NCBI GenBank assembly: GCA_963770245.1
Contig: CAVYOX010000010.1
Coordinates: forward strand, 124,001-188,000
Origin: PALSA-270 sp963770245
GTDB lineage: Bacteria > Acidobacteriota > Terriglobia > Terriglobales > Acidobacteriaceae
DNA: 64,000 bases
Reading direction: 5' to 3'
Made by a program: the position numbers and the translations under genes. Of the stretch, positions 1 to 8,903 are shown in pieces; position 1 is the first letter of the stretch; each line of letters starts with the position of its first letter. The notes beneath the pieces are model-generated. The model made no database searches, was not told the DNA's origin, and saw only the letters and a list, made by a program, of their open reading frames with translations.

Positions 1-2
1 CA

Positions 3-359
3 TTGCTGCAAGGCAGATTCAAATTACCAACCGAGGCCCATTGGGGCCTGACGGTCTTGCCGGCGGGGGAATATTCCTTCTCGGTTCAGTCCGTTGGGTC
101 CTTCCCCATGGTCTCGGTTCGGTCGATCGATGGCAAGTGCGCTGGCATGTTTCAGGCGCAGTCCATCTCGCAAGCCAAAGACTCCGGGGAGCCAGTGCTG
201 ACCTTGACTCGCGAGGGCAGCGAAATGTTCGTCAGTTCGCTCTCGATCGGAGAGATGCAAGTGGTTCTCGAGTACCGTGTCCCCAAAGTTGCTGAGGCAC
301 CCGCCCTGGGAATGTCAACGCAACCCTCACCCGTCGTGGTCGCAGCTGCCCATCACTGA
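3..359 (+). CDS. hypothetical protein, 5' end probably outside window
   Basis: The frame is open from the first bases of the window and the only start inside it is a TTG at position 3, so the true start may lie upstream and the gene is probably 5'-truncated here. The visible 118 residues are a soluble beta-rich sequence with a motif resembling LPAGEYSF near residue 20, and an Ala/Pro/Val-rich tail ending in His-His. Small proteins with this LPAGxY feature are common in Acidobacteria and have no assigned function. No signal peptide can be judged because the N-terminus is missing. It is convergent with the aldehyde dehydrogenase that ends at 441. Confidence 0.6.
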   Translation: MLQGRFKLPTEAHWGLTVLPAGEYSFSVQSVGSFPMVSVRSIDGKCAGMFQAQSISQAKDSGEPVLTLTREGSEMFVSSLSIGEMQVVLEYRVPKVAEAPALGMSTQPSPVVVAAAHH

Positions 360-440
360 GCCCGAACCTGGCTTCGGCCGTGGGGGCGAGGGCAACCTCG
401 CTCCCGCGGCCGCTGCTTCCTTGGGGGACCGGAGGCCGCG

Positions 441-2036
441 CTAGGTGCGTCGTTCAGCCACCGACTTGGCCTGGGTGAGGAGATACAAGTAGTCGGGGCC
501 ACCGGCTTTGGAGTCGGTGCCCGACATGTTGAATCCGCCGAAGGGATGCGCCCCGACCATGGCGCCAGTGCATTTGCGGTTGATGTACAGGTTGCCGACG
601 TGAAAGTCGCGGATGGCACGGTCGATCCGATCCCGCGAGGTCGTGTAGACGGCGCCGGTGAGTCCGAAATCAGTATCGTTCGCAATCGCCAGAGCCTGGT
701 CATAACTGCGGGACTTGATCACGGCCAGCACCGGGCCGAAAATCTCTTCCTGTTCGAGTTTCGACTTGGGTTGGATGTCGGCAAACACGGTGGGCTGAAG
801 AAAATAGCCTTCTCCGGCCTCTGCCGCACGGGCGCCACCGGTGACGAGCCGTCCGTCTCGTTTGCCGCATTCCATGTAGTCGAGGATCGATGTCATCGAA
901 CTCCGGTTGATCACCGCTCCCAGGTTCGTGTTCTCCTCGGGATTGCCCACCGTGAGGGTCTCAACCCGCGCTTTGAGCTGCTCGAGGAATATCTCGTAAA
1001 TGCGTTCATCCACGATCGCGCGCGAGCAGGCGGAGCACTTCTGCCCCTGAAAGCCGAAAGCCGAGGCAGCCACACCTTCGACGGCGGAGTCGATGTCGGC
1101 GTCGGCATCCACGATGATGGCATCCTTGCCCCCCATCTCGAGGATGGTGCGCTTGATCCAAATCTGGCCGGGGGCCTGTTCGGCCGCGCGCTGGTGGATC
1201 TCGAGACCCACCTCGCGGGAGCCGGTAAAGGCGATAAAGCGCGTCTTCGGATCGGCCACCAGGGCGTTGCCGAAAGTCGCACCCGAGCCCGGACAAAAAT
1301 TGACCACGCCTTCTGGAATGCCGGCTTCTTCGAGCAACTCCACAAATCTTCGAGCGATCGTCGGCGAGTCACTCGACGGCTTCAGCACGACCGTGTTGCC
1401 ACAGACAATCGAGGCCACGGTCATGCCCGCCATGATGGCGCACGGAAAATTCCACGGCGGAATCACCGCACCCGCCCCCAGGGGAATGTAGAACAGAGAA
1501 TCGCGCTCGCCGGACAATTGCACCGGGGGAGTCGCCCGGGCCAGACGCAGAGCTTCGCGCGCATAAAACTCGCAGAAGTCGATGGTTTCAGCGACATCGG
1601 CGTCGGCCTCGGCCCAGTTCTTACTGACTTCGAAGATCAACCAGGCGCAAAATTCGAACTTGCGCTCCCGTAGCAGGTCGGCTACGCGGAACAGCAGGCT
1701 GGCGCGCTCTTCGACCGGGGTGCGGCTCCAGGAGGCAAAAGCCTCGAGCGCAGCCTGCAGGGCGGGCTCCACGTGCTCCCTGCCGGCCTTCTGGTGCACT
1801 CCGACGACCTGCGAGGGGATGGCTGGGTTGATGGATTTGATCTTGTCCTCGGTTCGTATCCGCTTGCCGCCGATGATCAGCTCGTGCTCGGCGCCCAGTT
1901 CGCCGCGAACTCTTTCAATCGCAGCGCGCATCGTACGGACGGTTTCCTCCCCCCGGAAGTCGGTCGGCGGCTCGTTGACGAACGGCCCTTCATGGAACGG
2001 AGTGACGGAGCGGGCGGACACTTCCAAGGTCGCCAT
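441..2036 (-). CDS. L-glutamate gamma-semialdehyde (1-pyrroline-5-carboxylate) dehydrogenase
   Basis: This 531-residue aldehyde dehydrogenase should oxidise glutamate 5-semialdehyde to glutamate with NAD+, the second step of proline catabolism, in the cytoplasm. It carries the ALDH landmarks: PWNFP with oxyanion Asn196, the general-base Glu300 in LEMGGKDA and the nucleophile Cys334 in GQKCSACSR. The N-terminal part with IGGKRIRTEDK, and the length, match the stand-alone P5CDH (RocA/PruA) group rather than generic ALDHs. I chose ATG 2036 over the TTG at 2048 because GAGGTG lies about six bases before it. No proline dehydrogenase gene is adjacent, so PutA/PruB must be elsewhere. The substrate assignment rests on family resemblance. 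Confidence 0.9.
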   Translation of the reverse strand: MATLEVSARSVTPFHEGPFVNEPPTDFRGEETVRTMRAAIERVRGELGAEHELIIGGKRIRTEDKIKSINPAIPSQVVGVHQKAGREHVEPALQAALEAFASWSRTPVEERASLLFRVADLLRERKFEFCAWLIFEVSKNWAEADADVAETIDFCEFYAREALRLARATPPVQLSGERDSLFYIPLGAGAVIPPWNFPCAIMAGMTVASIVCGNTVVLKPSSDSPTIARRFVELLEEAGIPEGVVNFCPGSGATFGNALVADPKTRFIAFTGSREVGLEIHQRAAEQAPGQIWIKRTILEMGGKDAIIVDADADIDSAVEGVAASAFGFQGQKCSACSRAIVDERIYEIFLEQLKARVETLTVGNPEENTNLGAVINRSSMTSILDYMECGKRDGRLVTGGARAAEAGEGYFLQPTVFADIQPKSKLEQEEIFGPVLAVIKSRSYDQALAIANDTDFGLTGAVYTTSRDRIDRAIRDFHVGNLYINRKCTGAMVGAHPFGGFNMSGTDSKAGGPDYLYLLTQAKSVAERRT

Positions 2037-2235
2037 GGTGCACCTCAACAGCTGCGGCTGCGATTCCGAATGGATCGGGCTTCGATGATTTTAGCACCGG
2101 GGTTCTCGGCTGAGGGCGGCTGGCGCCGCCGCTCGGGCTCGGGGAAGGCGGCCGACTGGTCGCCACCTCCCATGATCGAAGAAACCGGCGACCGTCGAAT
2201 TCACCTTCGCGCCATTGCCGGGGGCGGACCGCGAA

Positions 2236-5200
2236 TTACAGGACGTTTACCGAGTCATGGTCCTCAGAAGGCCGGTAGCTCACGGCGGCCGTGCGCTCCA
2301 GCTTGTCCCAGGCGAATCGCTTGCCCTCAATCGCACGCACGATGGTCTTGAACAACACGACCGAGAACAGCTGGCGGTACGCGAAACGCTGCAGCCAGAC
2401 CTGGCTGAGCAGCCAGGCATCTTCGTGGGCCTCGGGCTGGCGACGCTCCAGCATGAAAGCGATGGCGGAAGTAATGAAGTCGATGACCAGGAACGCCGCG
2501 AAGAACACCACCAGGCGCAGGATGCTGGCCGGATCGGTGGACTCTGGATGAAAGTACTTTTGCACGAAGTACCAGATCACGCCCACCGCGAACATGAGAT
2601 CAATCAAGGGCGAAACCAGAGGCAGGATGATCTGGAAAATGACGATGTTCGGCAGCGCGACCCAGCCCAGAACTCCCTTGCGGGCAAACACGGCGCGATG
2701 TTTCCAGACCGACTGCAGAATGCCGAAAGACCAGCGAAAGCGCTGCCGCATCAGGCCGCTGGCGTTGACCGGGGCTTCGGTGTAGGCCAGAGCCAGGTCT
2801 TCGTATTCGACGCGATATCCGCGGCGCAACAATGCCATGGTAAGGTCGGCATCCTCGGCCACGGTGTCGGTGTGGTAGCCGCCGGCTTCGAGCACGGCCG
2901 CAGTCCGCCATGCCCCGAGCGCCCCCGGAACCACGCTCACCGCGCCCAGCGTGTTGAGGGCGCGGCGCTCGAAATTCTGGCTGGTGATGTATTCGAGCGC
3001 CTGCCAGCGAGTCCACAGGTTGACTCGGTTGCCGACTTTGGCGTTGCCGGCCACGGCGCCGACTTTCGGATTCAAGAAATGAGGCACCAGGCGCGAGATG
3101 GCGCCGCGGGCAATCACCGTGTCGGCGTCGATTCCGACAAAGATCTCCTCCTCCCGCAGATGCTTCAGGCCGTAGTCGAGCGCCTCGGCTTTGCCAAAGT
3201 TGGGCTTGGTCAGGATGAGCACACGCCCGGCGGCTTCTTCGGCAGCAAAAGCCCGGCGGGTGACTTCGAGCGTCTCATCGCGGGAACCGTCGTCAATCAC
3301 GATGACTCGCAGATGGCGATAGTTCGAAGCCAGGGCAGCCCGGACCGTGCGCACGATTACTTTTTCCTCGTTATAAGCCGGGATCAGCACGGCCACTCTC
3401 GGCTGATAGGCCTGGGCCGCTTCCGGCGTTCCGCGGTAGGACTGCCGGAGCCGGTCAAATACCGCGAACGCCCCCACGAACAGCAGGCGGCCGGTCATCA
3501 GGACATCGCCCAGCAGGAAAATCCAGGTAATGCCCTTGATGCCCACATCAAAGAACCAGAAGCCAATCCAGGTCAAACTGGCAGCCCAGCGCTGGTTGGC
3601 GGGAATCGGAGGCATGACCGCGGCGCGCGTCTTTCCCATCAACTGGGAGAGCGGGACGATCTGGTAGCCCTTGGCGCGGATGCCCTCGATGATCGCCGGG
3701 AGCGCCAGAAGGGTCTGGCGACGGTCGCCTCCCCCATCGTGCAGCAAAATGATGTTGCCGCAACTGGTGTCATATTGAGCGCAGGGCGGCAGATGTTCGA
3801 GCACAAATGATGAGATCTGCTGGGCGGATGGACCGAGCCAGTCGTTGGGATCAATTTTGTCGCCGATGGTGACATACCCCAGGTCCTGCGTGCTCTCGAG
3901 AGGACGGACTTCGTCTTCGGTATCCGGCTCGGCGTCGATCGAGTAGGGAGGACGAAAAAGAATGGTCCGTATCCCTAAGCGGCTGGCAAAGAGCTGCTCG
4001 GTGAGATTCATCTCCAATTTGGCGTAAGTGCTCGAAATATTGCTGATGTCGGGGTGGGTGAAGGTATGGTTCCCAATTTCGTGGCCTTCCCGGTAGATGC
4101 GCGAGGTCAAGCCGGCAAACTGATCGGCCTGGATGCCGATCAGGAAAAAAGTGGCCGGCGCGTGCTCGCGCTTGAGCACGTCGAGAATCTTGGGGGTCCA
4201 GGTGGGATCAGGGCCGTCGTCGAAAGTTAAAACCATTTCATTCGGGCTGGCGCCGTATCGGCCCACGCGATAGGGCTCGGGCAGCGGATCAAGAGTTTCA
4301 TCGGTGATCAGACCAGTAGCCGGATCCAACTTGAAAGTGCGCTGTCCATTGGAGGGTTTGGCCTCGATGCGCAATATCTCGCCCAGCCCTTCCATATCCA
4401 CATCCTGCCCGGGCGGAACCTCACTCAACTTGGAAGGCGCGGCCCAGTCGCCGGGGACGTCCCACACGCGCCACAGGGAGCGATCCTCGGCGCCCAGCCT
4501 CCAAAGCGCGAACGTGGAGATCCCCAGAGTCTCGGCGGCGCGCATCTGGTTGAGAGCCGTGACCGCGTCCAGAAACCAGATATCGTGTTGCAGGTTGTTT
4601 TCATCGAGATAGCTGACGTGAGGATTGAGGCTATCGCCGTCAAAGTCGACGTCGGCCTCGGAGTCGCGCGCGGCCAGCCAAGCCTCTTGCACCGTCTGCG
4701 TTTTATCTTCCGATCCGGGCGGCAATTTGCCGTGCGCCGGTTTCGCCGCCCAGTCGTAACCGAAGTTGGCAATCGCACAGATCAGTTTGTCCCGCGCCAC
4801 CGCTTTCTCCGCGAACTTCAGATTGTCGACAAACCAATCTTGCGAAGCCACGGGGCCAGCCGTCCCCCCCGGATAGTGCTCATCGTAGTTCATCAGGACG
4901 ACGCCGTCGGCGGCAGCCGCTACGGCGTGATAGTTCCACTCGTCGTTGTGCGAGGGCACCGAGACATACAGCTTCAGGCCCTTGGCGTGCAGGTCCGCCG
5001 AAAGTTCGTTGAGCAAGGCAATAAAGCCCGGCTGACCTTTCTTGGGGAAGGCTTCAAAGTCCACCATCAGGCCACGATACTTGTCGCTGTCCAGAAAGTC
5101 GGCGATCTGGTCGCGGAAGTTCTCTCGAGCGTCGGGATCATTCAGGAAGGAACTGATGTCCACCCAGTCCAGACCATCGAAATTATTGACCAGAGGAAAG

Positions 5201-5730
5201 ACCTCCATGCCGGTGTTTTCCGACTTTATGAAAGGCATGACTTTATCGTCGACCGGGCGGACTTCGTCGCCCTGCATCACATCGAAGAATTTATTGGTGA
5301 GCGGACTGACGCTTTGCAGATGGCCGTCGGGGGACAGTACCGAAAGCCACTCCGGGAACAACAGGTCGATCTGGCGAGCATATTCGCGCAAGGAGGAAAA
5401 ACTGGCGGCATCCCAGGGAACGTAGAAAGCGGCACGAATGCCTTCCTCGGCATTCAGCTTCACCTGCGAGGGCGCGGACTGCGAGTTGCGATGGCTGTGA
5501 TGGACCGCCAACCGGCGACGTTCTTGGGCCTTCTCTTTTTCCTTTTCTTTCAGAGCATGGTAAGGCTTCTTCTGGGTTTGCCACACCAGTTCCGGGAGCG
5601 GCTGGCTGCGCAAGGCGGCGTAGACAAAGAAAACGACGATCAGCGTAATGCCGATGCCGAGTACGTCGAACAGCCGCCTCAGCCGCTTCCAGCGGGCCTG
5701 CCTTGGATCGTAAAAAACCGGTTGCGCCAT
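2236..5730 (-). CDS. GH18-like / NodB polysaccharide deacetylase / GT2 synthase fusion, membrane protein
   Basis: A 1164-residue three-enzyme chain. A membrane segment (about 21-41) follows a basic N-terminus. A GH18-like barrel (about 97-425) has its candidate catalytic acid Glu226 in VDFE, but the full DxxDxDxE signature is not kept. A NodB deacetylase domain (about 497-700) has TFDDGP (Asp504/Asp505), metal ligands His555 and His559, RPPY and LHDGG. After membrane helices near 722-757, a processive GT2 domain (777-1000) has DAD (868-870), ED (959-960) and QRFRW (996-1000), then more helices. By analogy with PgaB/PgaC and NodC, it may make, deacetylate and trim an N-acetylglucosamine-type polysaccharide, with GH and NodB outside and GT2 inside. 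ATG 5730 is preferred over TTG 5760; neither has a good ribosome-binding site. Confidence 0.88.
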   Translation of the reverse strand: MAQPVFYDPRQARWKRLRRLFDVLGIGITLIVVFFVYAALRSQPLPELVWQTQKKPYHALKEKEKEKAQERRRLAVHHSHRNSQSAPSQVKLNAEEGIRAAFYVPWDAASFSSLREYARQIDLLFPEWLSVLSPDGHLQSVSPLTNKFFDVMQGDEVRPVDDKVMPFIKSENTGMEVFPLVNNFDGLDWVDISSFLNDPDARENFRDQIADFLDSDKYRGLMVDFEAFPKKGQPGFIALLNELSADLHAKGLKLYVSVPSHNDEWNYHAVAAAADGVVLMNYDEHYPGGTAGPVASQDWFVDNLKFAEKAVARDKLICAIANFGYDWAAKPAHGKLPPGSEDKTQTVQEAWLAARDSEADVDFDGDSLNPHVSYLDENNLQHDIWFLDAVTALNQMRAAETLGISTFALWRLGAEDRSLWRVWDVPGDWAAPSKLSEVPPGQDVDMEGLGEILRIEAKPSNGQRTFKLDPATGLITDETLDPLPEPYRVGRYGASPNEMVLTFDDGPDPTWTPKILDVLKREHAPATFFLIGIQADQFAGLTSRIYREGHEIGNHTFTHPDISNISSTYAKLEMNLTEQLFASRLGIRTILFRPPYSIDAEPDTEDEVRPLESTQDLGYVTIGDKIDPNDWLGPSAQQISSFVLEHLPPCAQYDTSCGNIILLHDGGGDRRQTLLALPAIIEGIRAKGYQIVPLSQLMGKTRAAVMPPIPANQRWAASLTWIGFWFFDVGIKGITWIFLLGDVLMTGRLLFVGAFAVFDRLRQSYRGTPEAAQAYQPRVAVLIPAYNEEKVIVRTVRAALASNYRHLRVIVIDDGSRDETLEVTRRAFAAEEAAGRVLILTKPNFGKAEALDYGLKHLREEEIFVGIDADTVIARGAISRLVPHFLNPKVGAVAGNAKVGNRVNLWTRWQALEYITSQNFERRALNTLGAVSVVPGALGAWRTAAVLEAGGYHTDTVAEDADLTMALLRRGYRVEYEDLALAYTEAPVNASGLMRQRFRWSFGILQSVWKHRAVFARKGVLGWVALPNIVIFQIILPLVSPLIDLMFAVGVIWYFVQKYFHPESTDPASILRLVVFFAAFLVIDFITSAIAFMLERRQPEAHEDAWLLSQVWLQRFAYRQLFSVVLFKTIVRAIEGKRFAWDKLERTAAVSYRPSEDHDSVNVL

Positions 5731-5845
5731 GACGTTCGGACCCGACTTTATCCCAAGCAACGGTAGGAGGGTTCTAAGATAGCCGTTTTGACATGATACC
5801 GGATTGGCACCCGGTTGGGGACGTGGACATTCGGCCGAAACGCGC

Positions 5846-5851
5846 TATATT
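5846..5851 (+). promoter_or_regulatory. -10 box for the GT39-type gene
   Basis: TATATT lies 6 bases before GTG 5858 and 15 bases before ATG 5867. No convincing -35 is seen at the right distance. The placement suggests a leaderless or almost leaderless transcript. Inferred from sequence only. Confidence 0.35.
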
Positions 5852-5866
5852 CGCTCGGTGCGCGAA

Positions 5867-7324
5867 ATGGTGCGCCAGCATCGTCGACTCTTCCTTTTCG
5901 CGACCCTCGCCGGCCTGGCGCTGCGGCTGCTGTTCCTTTTTCGCTTCCCCAGCCTTACCGCGGACTCGTTGGTCTATGGCGACATTGCGAAAAACTGGCT
6001 CGAGCACGGGGTCTACGGAATCACCGACACCGGCAAGATCGTGGCGACCAGCATCCGCCTGCCCGGCTATCCCGCATTCCTGGCAGCGGTCTTCTCTATT
6101 TTCGGCATGGAGCATTACCGGGGCGCGCTCGTGCTGCAGGTCGCCCTGGACCTCGGTTCATGCTTCCTGATCGCTGACCTGGCGCGGCGCGCAGCTTCCC
6201 CGCGTACCGCGAAAGTTGCCTTTCTGCTGGCCGCGCTTTGTCCCTTTCTTGCCGACTATGCCGCGGCAGCCCTCACCGAGACCCTGGAGATTTTCTTCAC
6301 CGTACTGGCGCTCGACTGCGCTTTTGCAGGGCTTGCGGCCTGGGACCGACCGTCCCTCGGTCCCTGGTTGGGATCGGGCGCAGCGGTCGGAGCCGCGATC
6401 TTGCTGCGCCCGGACGGCGGTTTGCTGCTGGTGGCGATTGCCCTCTGCCTGCTTCTGCTTCTATTCCGCCGCTCGCCTGCAGACTCGGGGGCCAGCGCGT
6501 CTCGGGCCCAGCTCCGTCCCGTGCTGCGAGCTGGGGTCACCGTAGCCTTGCTCTCGCTCGCGCCCCTGGTGCCCTGGACGCTGCGCAACCTGCACACCCT
6601 CAATCAGTTCCAACCGCTTGCGCCCCGCTACGCCAGCGAGAAAAGCGAATTCGTTCCGATGGGGTTCAACCACTGGGTAAAAACCTGGATAGCCGACTAT
6701 GTGTCTGTCGAGGAGATCTATTGGTCGGTGCCTGGCGGCTCCATCGGCGCCGAGAACCTTCCCCGCCGCGCCTTTGACTCTCCCGACGAGCACGAGCAGA
6801 CCCTCCGCCTGCTGGCGGACTATAACTCTCAGCTCCAGGTGACTCCGGCGTTAGACGAACGCTTCCAGGCGCTGGCCGAAGAACGCATCCACGCGGCTCC
6901 CCTGCGCTACTATCTCTGGCTGCCGCTGCTGCGCATCGCCGACATGTGGCTGCGTCCGCGAACCGAACTGCTGCCTTGCGATACCCGCTGGTGGGAGTTC
7001 AATGACGACCTGAAGTGGTCGGTGCTGGCGCTCGGGCTGGGAGGCGTGGGCGTGCTCTACGTGGTGACCGCATTCACCGGCCTGGTGCACACCAAGCTCA
7101 CGGCACCGGTCGCTCTCCTGCTCACCTTTGTGGTCCTACGATCGGTTTTCTTAGGGAGCCTGGAGAACCCGGAACCGCGCTACACCCTAGAGTGTTATCC
7201 CGTGGTCCTTGTCTTGGCGGCCCTTCTGTTCCGCGAAAAGGATCGGGATCGCGGTGCTTCGGAGAAGATGGCTGATTCGGAGATGGGCGAGGGGCGGGCG
7301 CGAGGCCCCCGGGAAGAACTCTAG
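5867..7324 (+). CDS. GT39/ArnT-like integral membrane glycosyltransferase
   Basis: This 485-residue protein has about ten hydrophobic segments. The first extracytoplasmic loop carries the acidic-residue pattern of dolichyl-phosphate-mannose-mannosyltransferase/ArnT-like enzymes (LTADSLVYGDIAKN), followed by RLPGYP, which is typical of that loop. Such enzymes transfer a sugar from a polyprenyl-phosphate carrier to lipid or protein acceptors outside the inner membrane. The acceptor cannot be deduced. It is divergent from the polysaccharide fusion gene, so a joint role in envelope glycans is possible. A GTG at 5858 is an alternative start suggested by the -10 position; there is no Shine-Dalgarno sequence at either. 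Its stop overlaps the convergent small gene by four bases. Confidence 0.8.
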   Translation: MVRQHRRLFLFATLAGLALRLLFLFRFPSLTADSLVYGDIAKNWLEHGVYGITDTGKIVATSIRLPGYPAFLAAVFSIFGMEHYRGALVLQVALDLGSCFLIADLARRAASPRTAKVAFLLAALCPFLADYAAAALTETLEIFFTVLALDCAFAGLAAWDRPSLGPWLGSGAAVGAAILLRPDGGLLLVAIALCLLLLLFRRSPADSGASASRAQLRPVLRAGVTVALLSLAPLVPWTLRNLHTLNQFQPLAPRYASEKSEFVPMGFNHWVKTWIADYVSVEEIYWSVPGGSIGAENLPRRAFDSPDEHEQTLRLLADYNSQLQVTPALDERFQALAEERIHAAPLRYYLWLPLLRIADMWLRPRTELLPCDTRWWEFNDDLKWSVLALGLGGVGVLYVVTAFTGLVHTKLTAPVALLLTFVVLRSVFLGSLENPEPRYTLECYPVVLVLAALLFREKDRDRGASEKMADSEMGEGRARGPREEL

Positions 7325-7536
7325 CTGAGTGGAGAGTCGGTCATGCGGAAACGAGTTCGGACATGTTCGGAGAGCAACTGCACCGCTTCCCGATTGGCGA
7401 TCGGATCGGACTGCGCCAAGTACTTCATGGCCTCGACCAGCAGCCGCTGTCCGTCCACATAGCGCGGGTCTGATTCGCGCTCGCGTCGTCTGCGTCCCAC
7501 CTTGGGAGGAACCGGGATCGTGAAGACCTTGGCCAT
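7321..7536 (-). CDS. small hypothetical protein, basic N-terminus
   Basis: A 71-residue ORF starting at ATG 7536 (MAKVFTIPVPPK) with a run of Arg/Lys around residues 13-20 and a helical C-terminal half. It has no cysteines and no membrane segment. A TATACT hexamer on the minus strand at 7603-7598 could be its -10 box, but no Shine-Dalgarno is seen. The frame continues upstream to 7842, but that part has no coding character. I do not recognise a family. Codon use is like the neighbours, and the ORF fills the space between the GT39 gene and the LolA-like gene. Confidence 0.5.
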   Translation of the reverse strand: MAKVFTIPVPPKVGRRRRERESDPRYVDGQRLLVEAMKYLAQSDPIANREAVQLLSEHVRTRFRMTDSPLS

Positions 7537-7672
7537 GAAAACCGCAATTTCGCAGAGCGCAACTTGCCGCCGACTCCGGCTGCGTCCCTGAATTGGCAGT
7601 ATACCGTCCCGCCTGCAGTTTTTCAGCCCTAATCTTTTGCCCCGCGATGTGTGGAATTCCCCGGTTTTCCCG

Positions 7673-8383
7673 CTAATCCCGGGGCGAGACGGTTTGGAAG
7701 GTTGTCTTGCTATTGGTCTTGAGCTTGAAAACACCCTCTGGAATCTTCTGGTTGAGCCGGATATCGGAATAAATGGCCAGACGGTAGTCGCCGCTCTTCT
7801 GGAAAAGCTGCTGCCGCACCGCAATGCCGCGCGCCGGATCAATCCACAATACGATATGCGGGAACATATCGAGAGCTTTGGGGTTTTTGGGGACCAGATT
7901 GAGCTTCGAGGTCTCCACCCCGTCGACGGTCTCGGCGCCCCCGAACTCCACCGCGAAGGATTTCAGCAGAGCATGGCCGCCGCCGCCGAAACCGAGCTGC
8001 AGGAAACTCTCGAATTCCGCTTGATTGTTTTGCAGGTTGTACACCATCACTTGGTCGGACTTCGGAATATAGAGCTGCAGTTTGCCGCCGGTCAGAAGCA
8101 CATACTTCGGCGGGTCGAGGACCTCAACCGCCATCTGGGTCTCGCCACCGACCCTGCGGAAATAGATCTTGCCTTTTTCCGTGACCGTGTCCTTGACCAC
8201 GCTGGTGTATTGGTCCCAGACAAAACTGGCTTGCGTGCTGCCGAACTTTTTTTCCGCTGCGTCCATCTCCTCGAGCACCGGCTCGAGCGAGGCATTCCCT
8301 TGGGCATGCGCGAGCGGAGCCCCGCAGGCGGCCAGCAGCAGGAAAGCGGAAACCCAGGTGCGAAATGAAGGAAAAAGATTCAT
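7673..8383 (-). CDS. LolA-like outer-membrane lipoprotein carrier family protein
   Basis: A 236-residue exported protein. The N-terminus has a signal peptide ending near AHAQ; LAAC within it could also serve as a lipobox, so it may be a lipoprotein. The mature part has the LolA/LolB-type fold pattern: an N-terminal helix with MDAAEKKF, then strands with SFVWDQYTSVV, GKIYFRR, a PPKYVLL turn and the closing VFKLK strand. LolA proteins carry lipoproteins across the periplasm; many acidobacterial relatives have unknown cargo. The start at ATG 8383 has GAGG seven bases upstream. It follows the ExbD-like gene by 52 bases, so the two are probably co-transcribed. Confidence 0.75.
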   Translation of the reverse strand: MNLFPSFRTWVSAFLLLAACGAPLAHAQGNASLEPVLEEMDAAEKKFGSTQASFVWDQYTSVVKDTVTEKGKIYFRRVGGETQMAVEVLDPPKYVLLTGGKLQLYIPKSDQVMVYNLQNNQAEFESFLQLGFGGGGHALLKSFAVEFGGAETVDGVETSKLNLVPKNPKALDMFPHIVLWIDPARGIAVRQQLFQKSGDYRLAIYSDIRLNQKIPEGVFKLKTNSKTTFQTVSPRD

Positions 8384-8435
8384 GTTCAGCCCTCGCCGCG
8401 GTCCCGCCAATAGGCCGTGCAGCATCTGGCAAACC

Positions 8436-8861
8436 CTACTCCCGTTGCACCCAGACCCGGTAGCTCAGGACGTGTCCCGACTTATCCTGAACCGGCTCAA
8501 CTCGGGTGATGCTGACTTCCCCTGAAATGGGCTCGATGACGCGGAGCAACTGATCGCGAAGCGCAGTCTTGTCCTCTGCCGAGACCGCCGAACCCTGGAT
8601 CTGGTAGATCAGTCCTCCCCCCGCGTCGGGGGTCACGACCACACCCGTAGGATGCGGGTTCCGCTCGACCGGTTTGTCCCTAAAATTGATCCAAACCGGG
8701 GACAGAAAGACAAAAAGCAGGATGAGCGTCACCATGACGTCGTACTGGATGGTGCCGCGCTCATACGACCACAGGATGTAGCCGCGAATTGTGCGCCAGA
8801 TCTCGGCCATGGGCACGGAAGGCGCGCCCCCATCCGTCGTGGCTGCCTCAGTCCTTTGCAA
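8436..8861 (-). CDS. ExbD/TolR-like single-span membrane protein
   Basis: A 141-residue protein with one strong membrane helix (about residues 43-60, VTLILLFVFLSPVWINF) and an extracytoplasmic C-terminal domain with the alternating pattern of ExbD/TolR periplasmic domains. The usual Asp in the helix is not evident, so proton-channel function is doubtful. The start is a TTG with GGAG further upstream than normal; ATG 8810 is an alternative with no ribosome-binding site. It lies between serS and the LolA-like gene on one strand, suggesting an envelope-related operon. The assignment is weak; conserved hypothetical membrane protein is the safe description. Confidence 0.6.
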   Translation of the reverse strand: MQRTEAATTDGGAPSVPMAEIWRTIRGYILWSYERGTIQYDVMVTLILLFVFLSPVWINFRDKPVERNPHPTGVVVTPDAGGGLIYQIQGSAVSAEDKTALRDQLLRVIEPISGEVSITRVEPVQDKSGHVLSYRVWVQRE

Positions 8862-8903
8862 GTCTAGTTTCTACTCCTTCTCTTGGCAAACCCGCGAATC
8901 CGC

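Noticed and set aside
546..1673. 375-codon plus-strand ORF
   Set aside because: Antisense to the aldehyde dehydrogenase with intact Cys334 and Glu300.
2215..3810. 531-codon plus-strand ORF opposite the GT2/NodB gene
   Set aside because: It is a high-GC antisense shadow; the minus strand carries complete GT2 and NodB catalytic motifs and the plus product has no recognisable domain.
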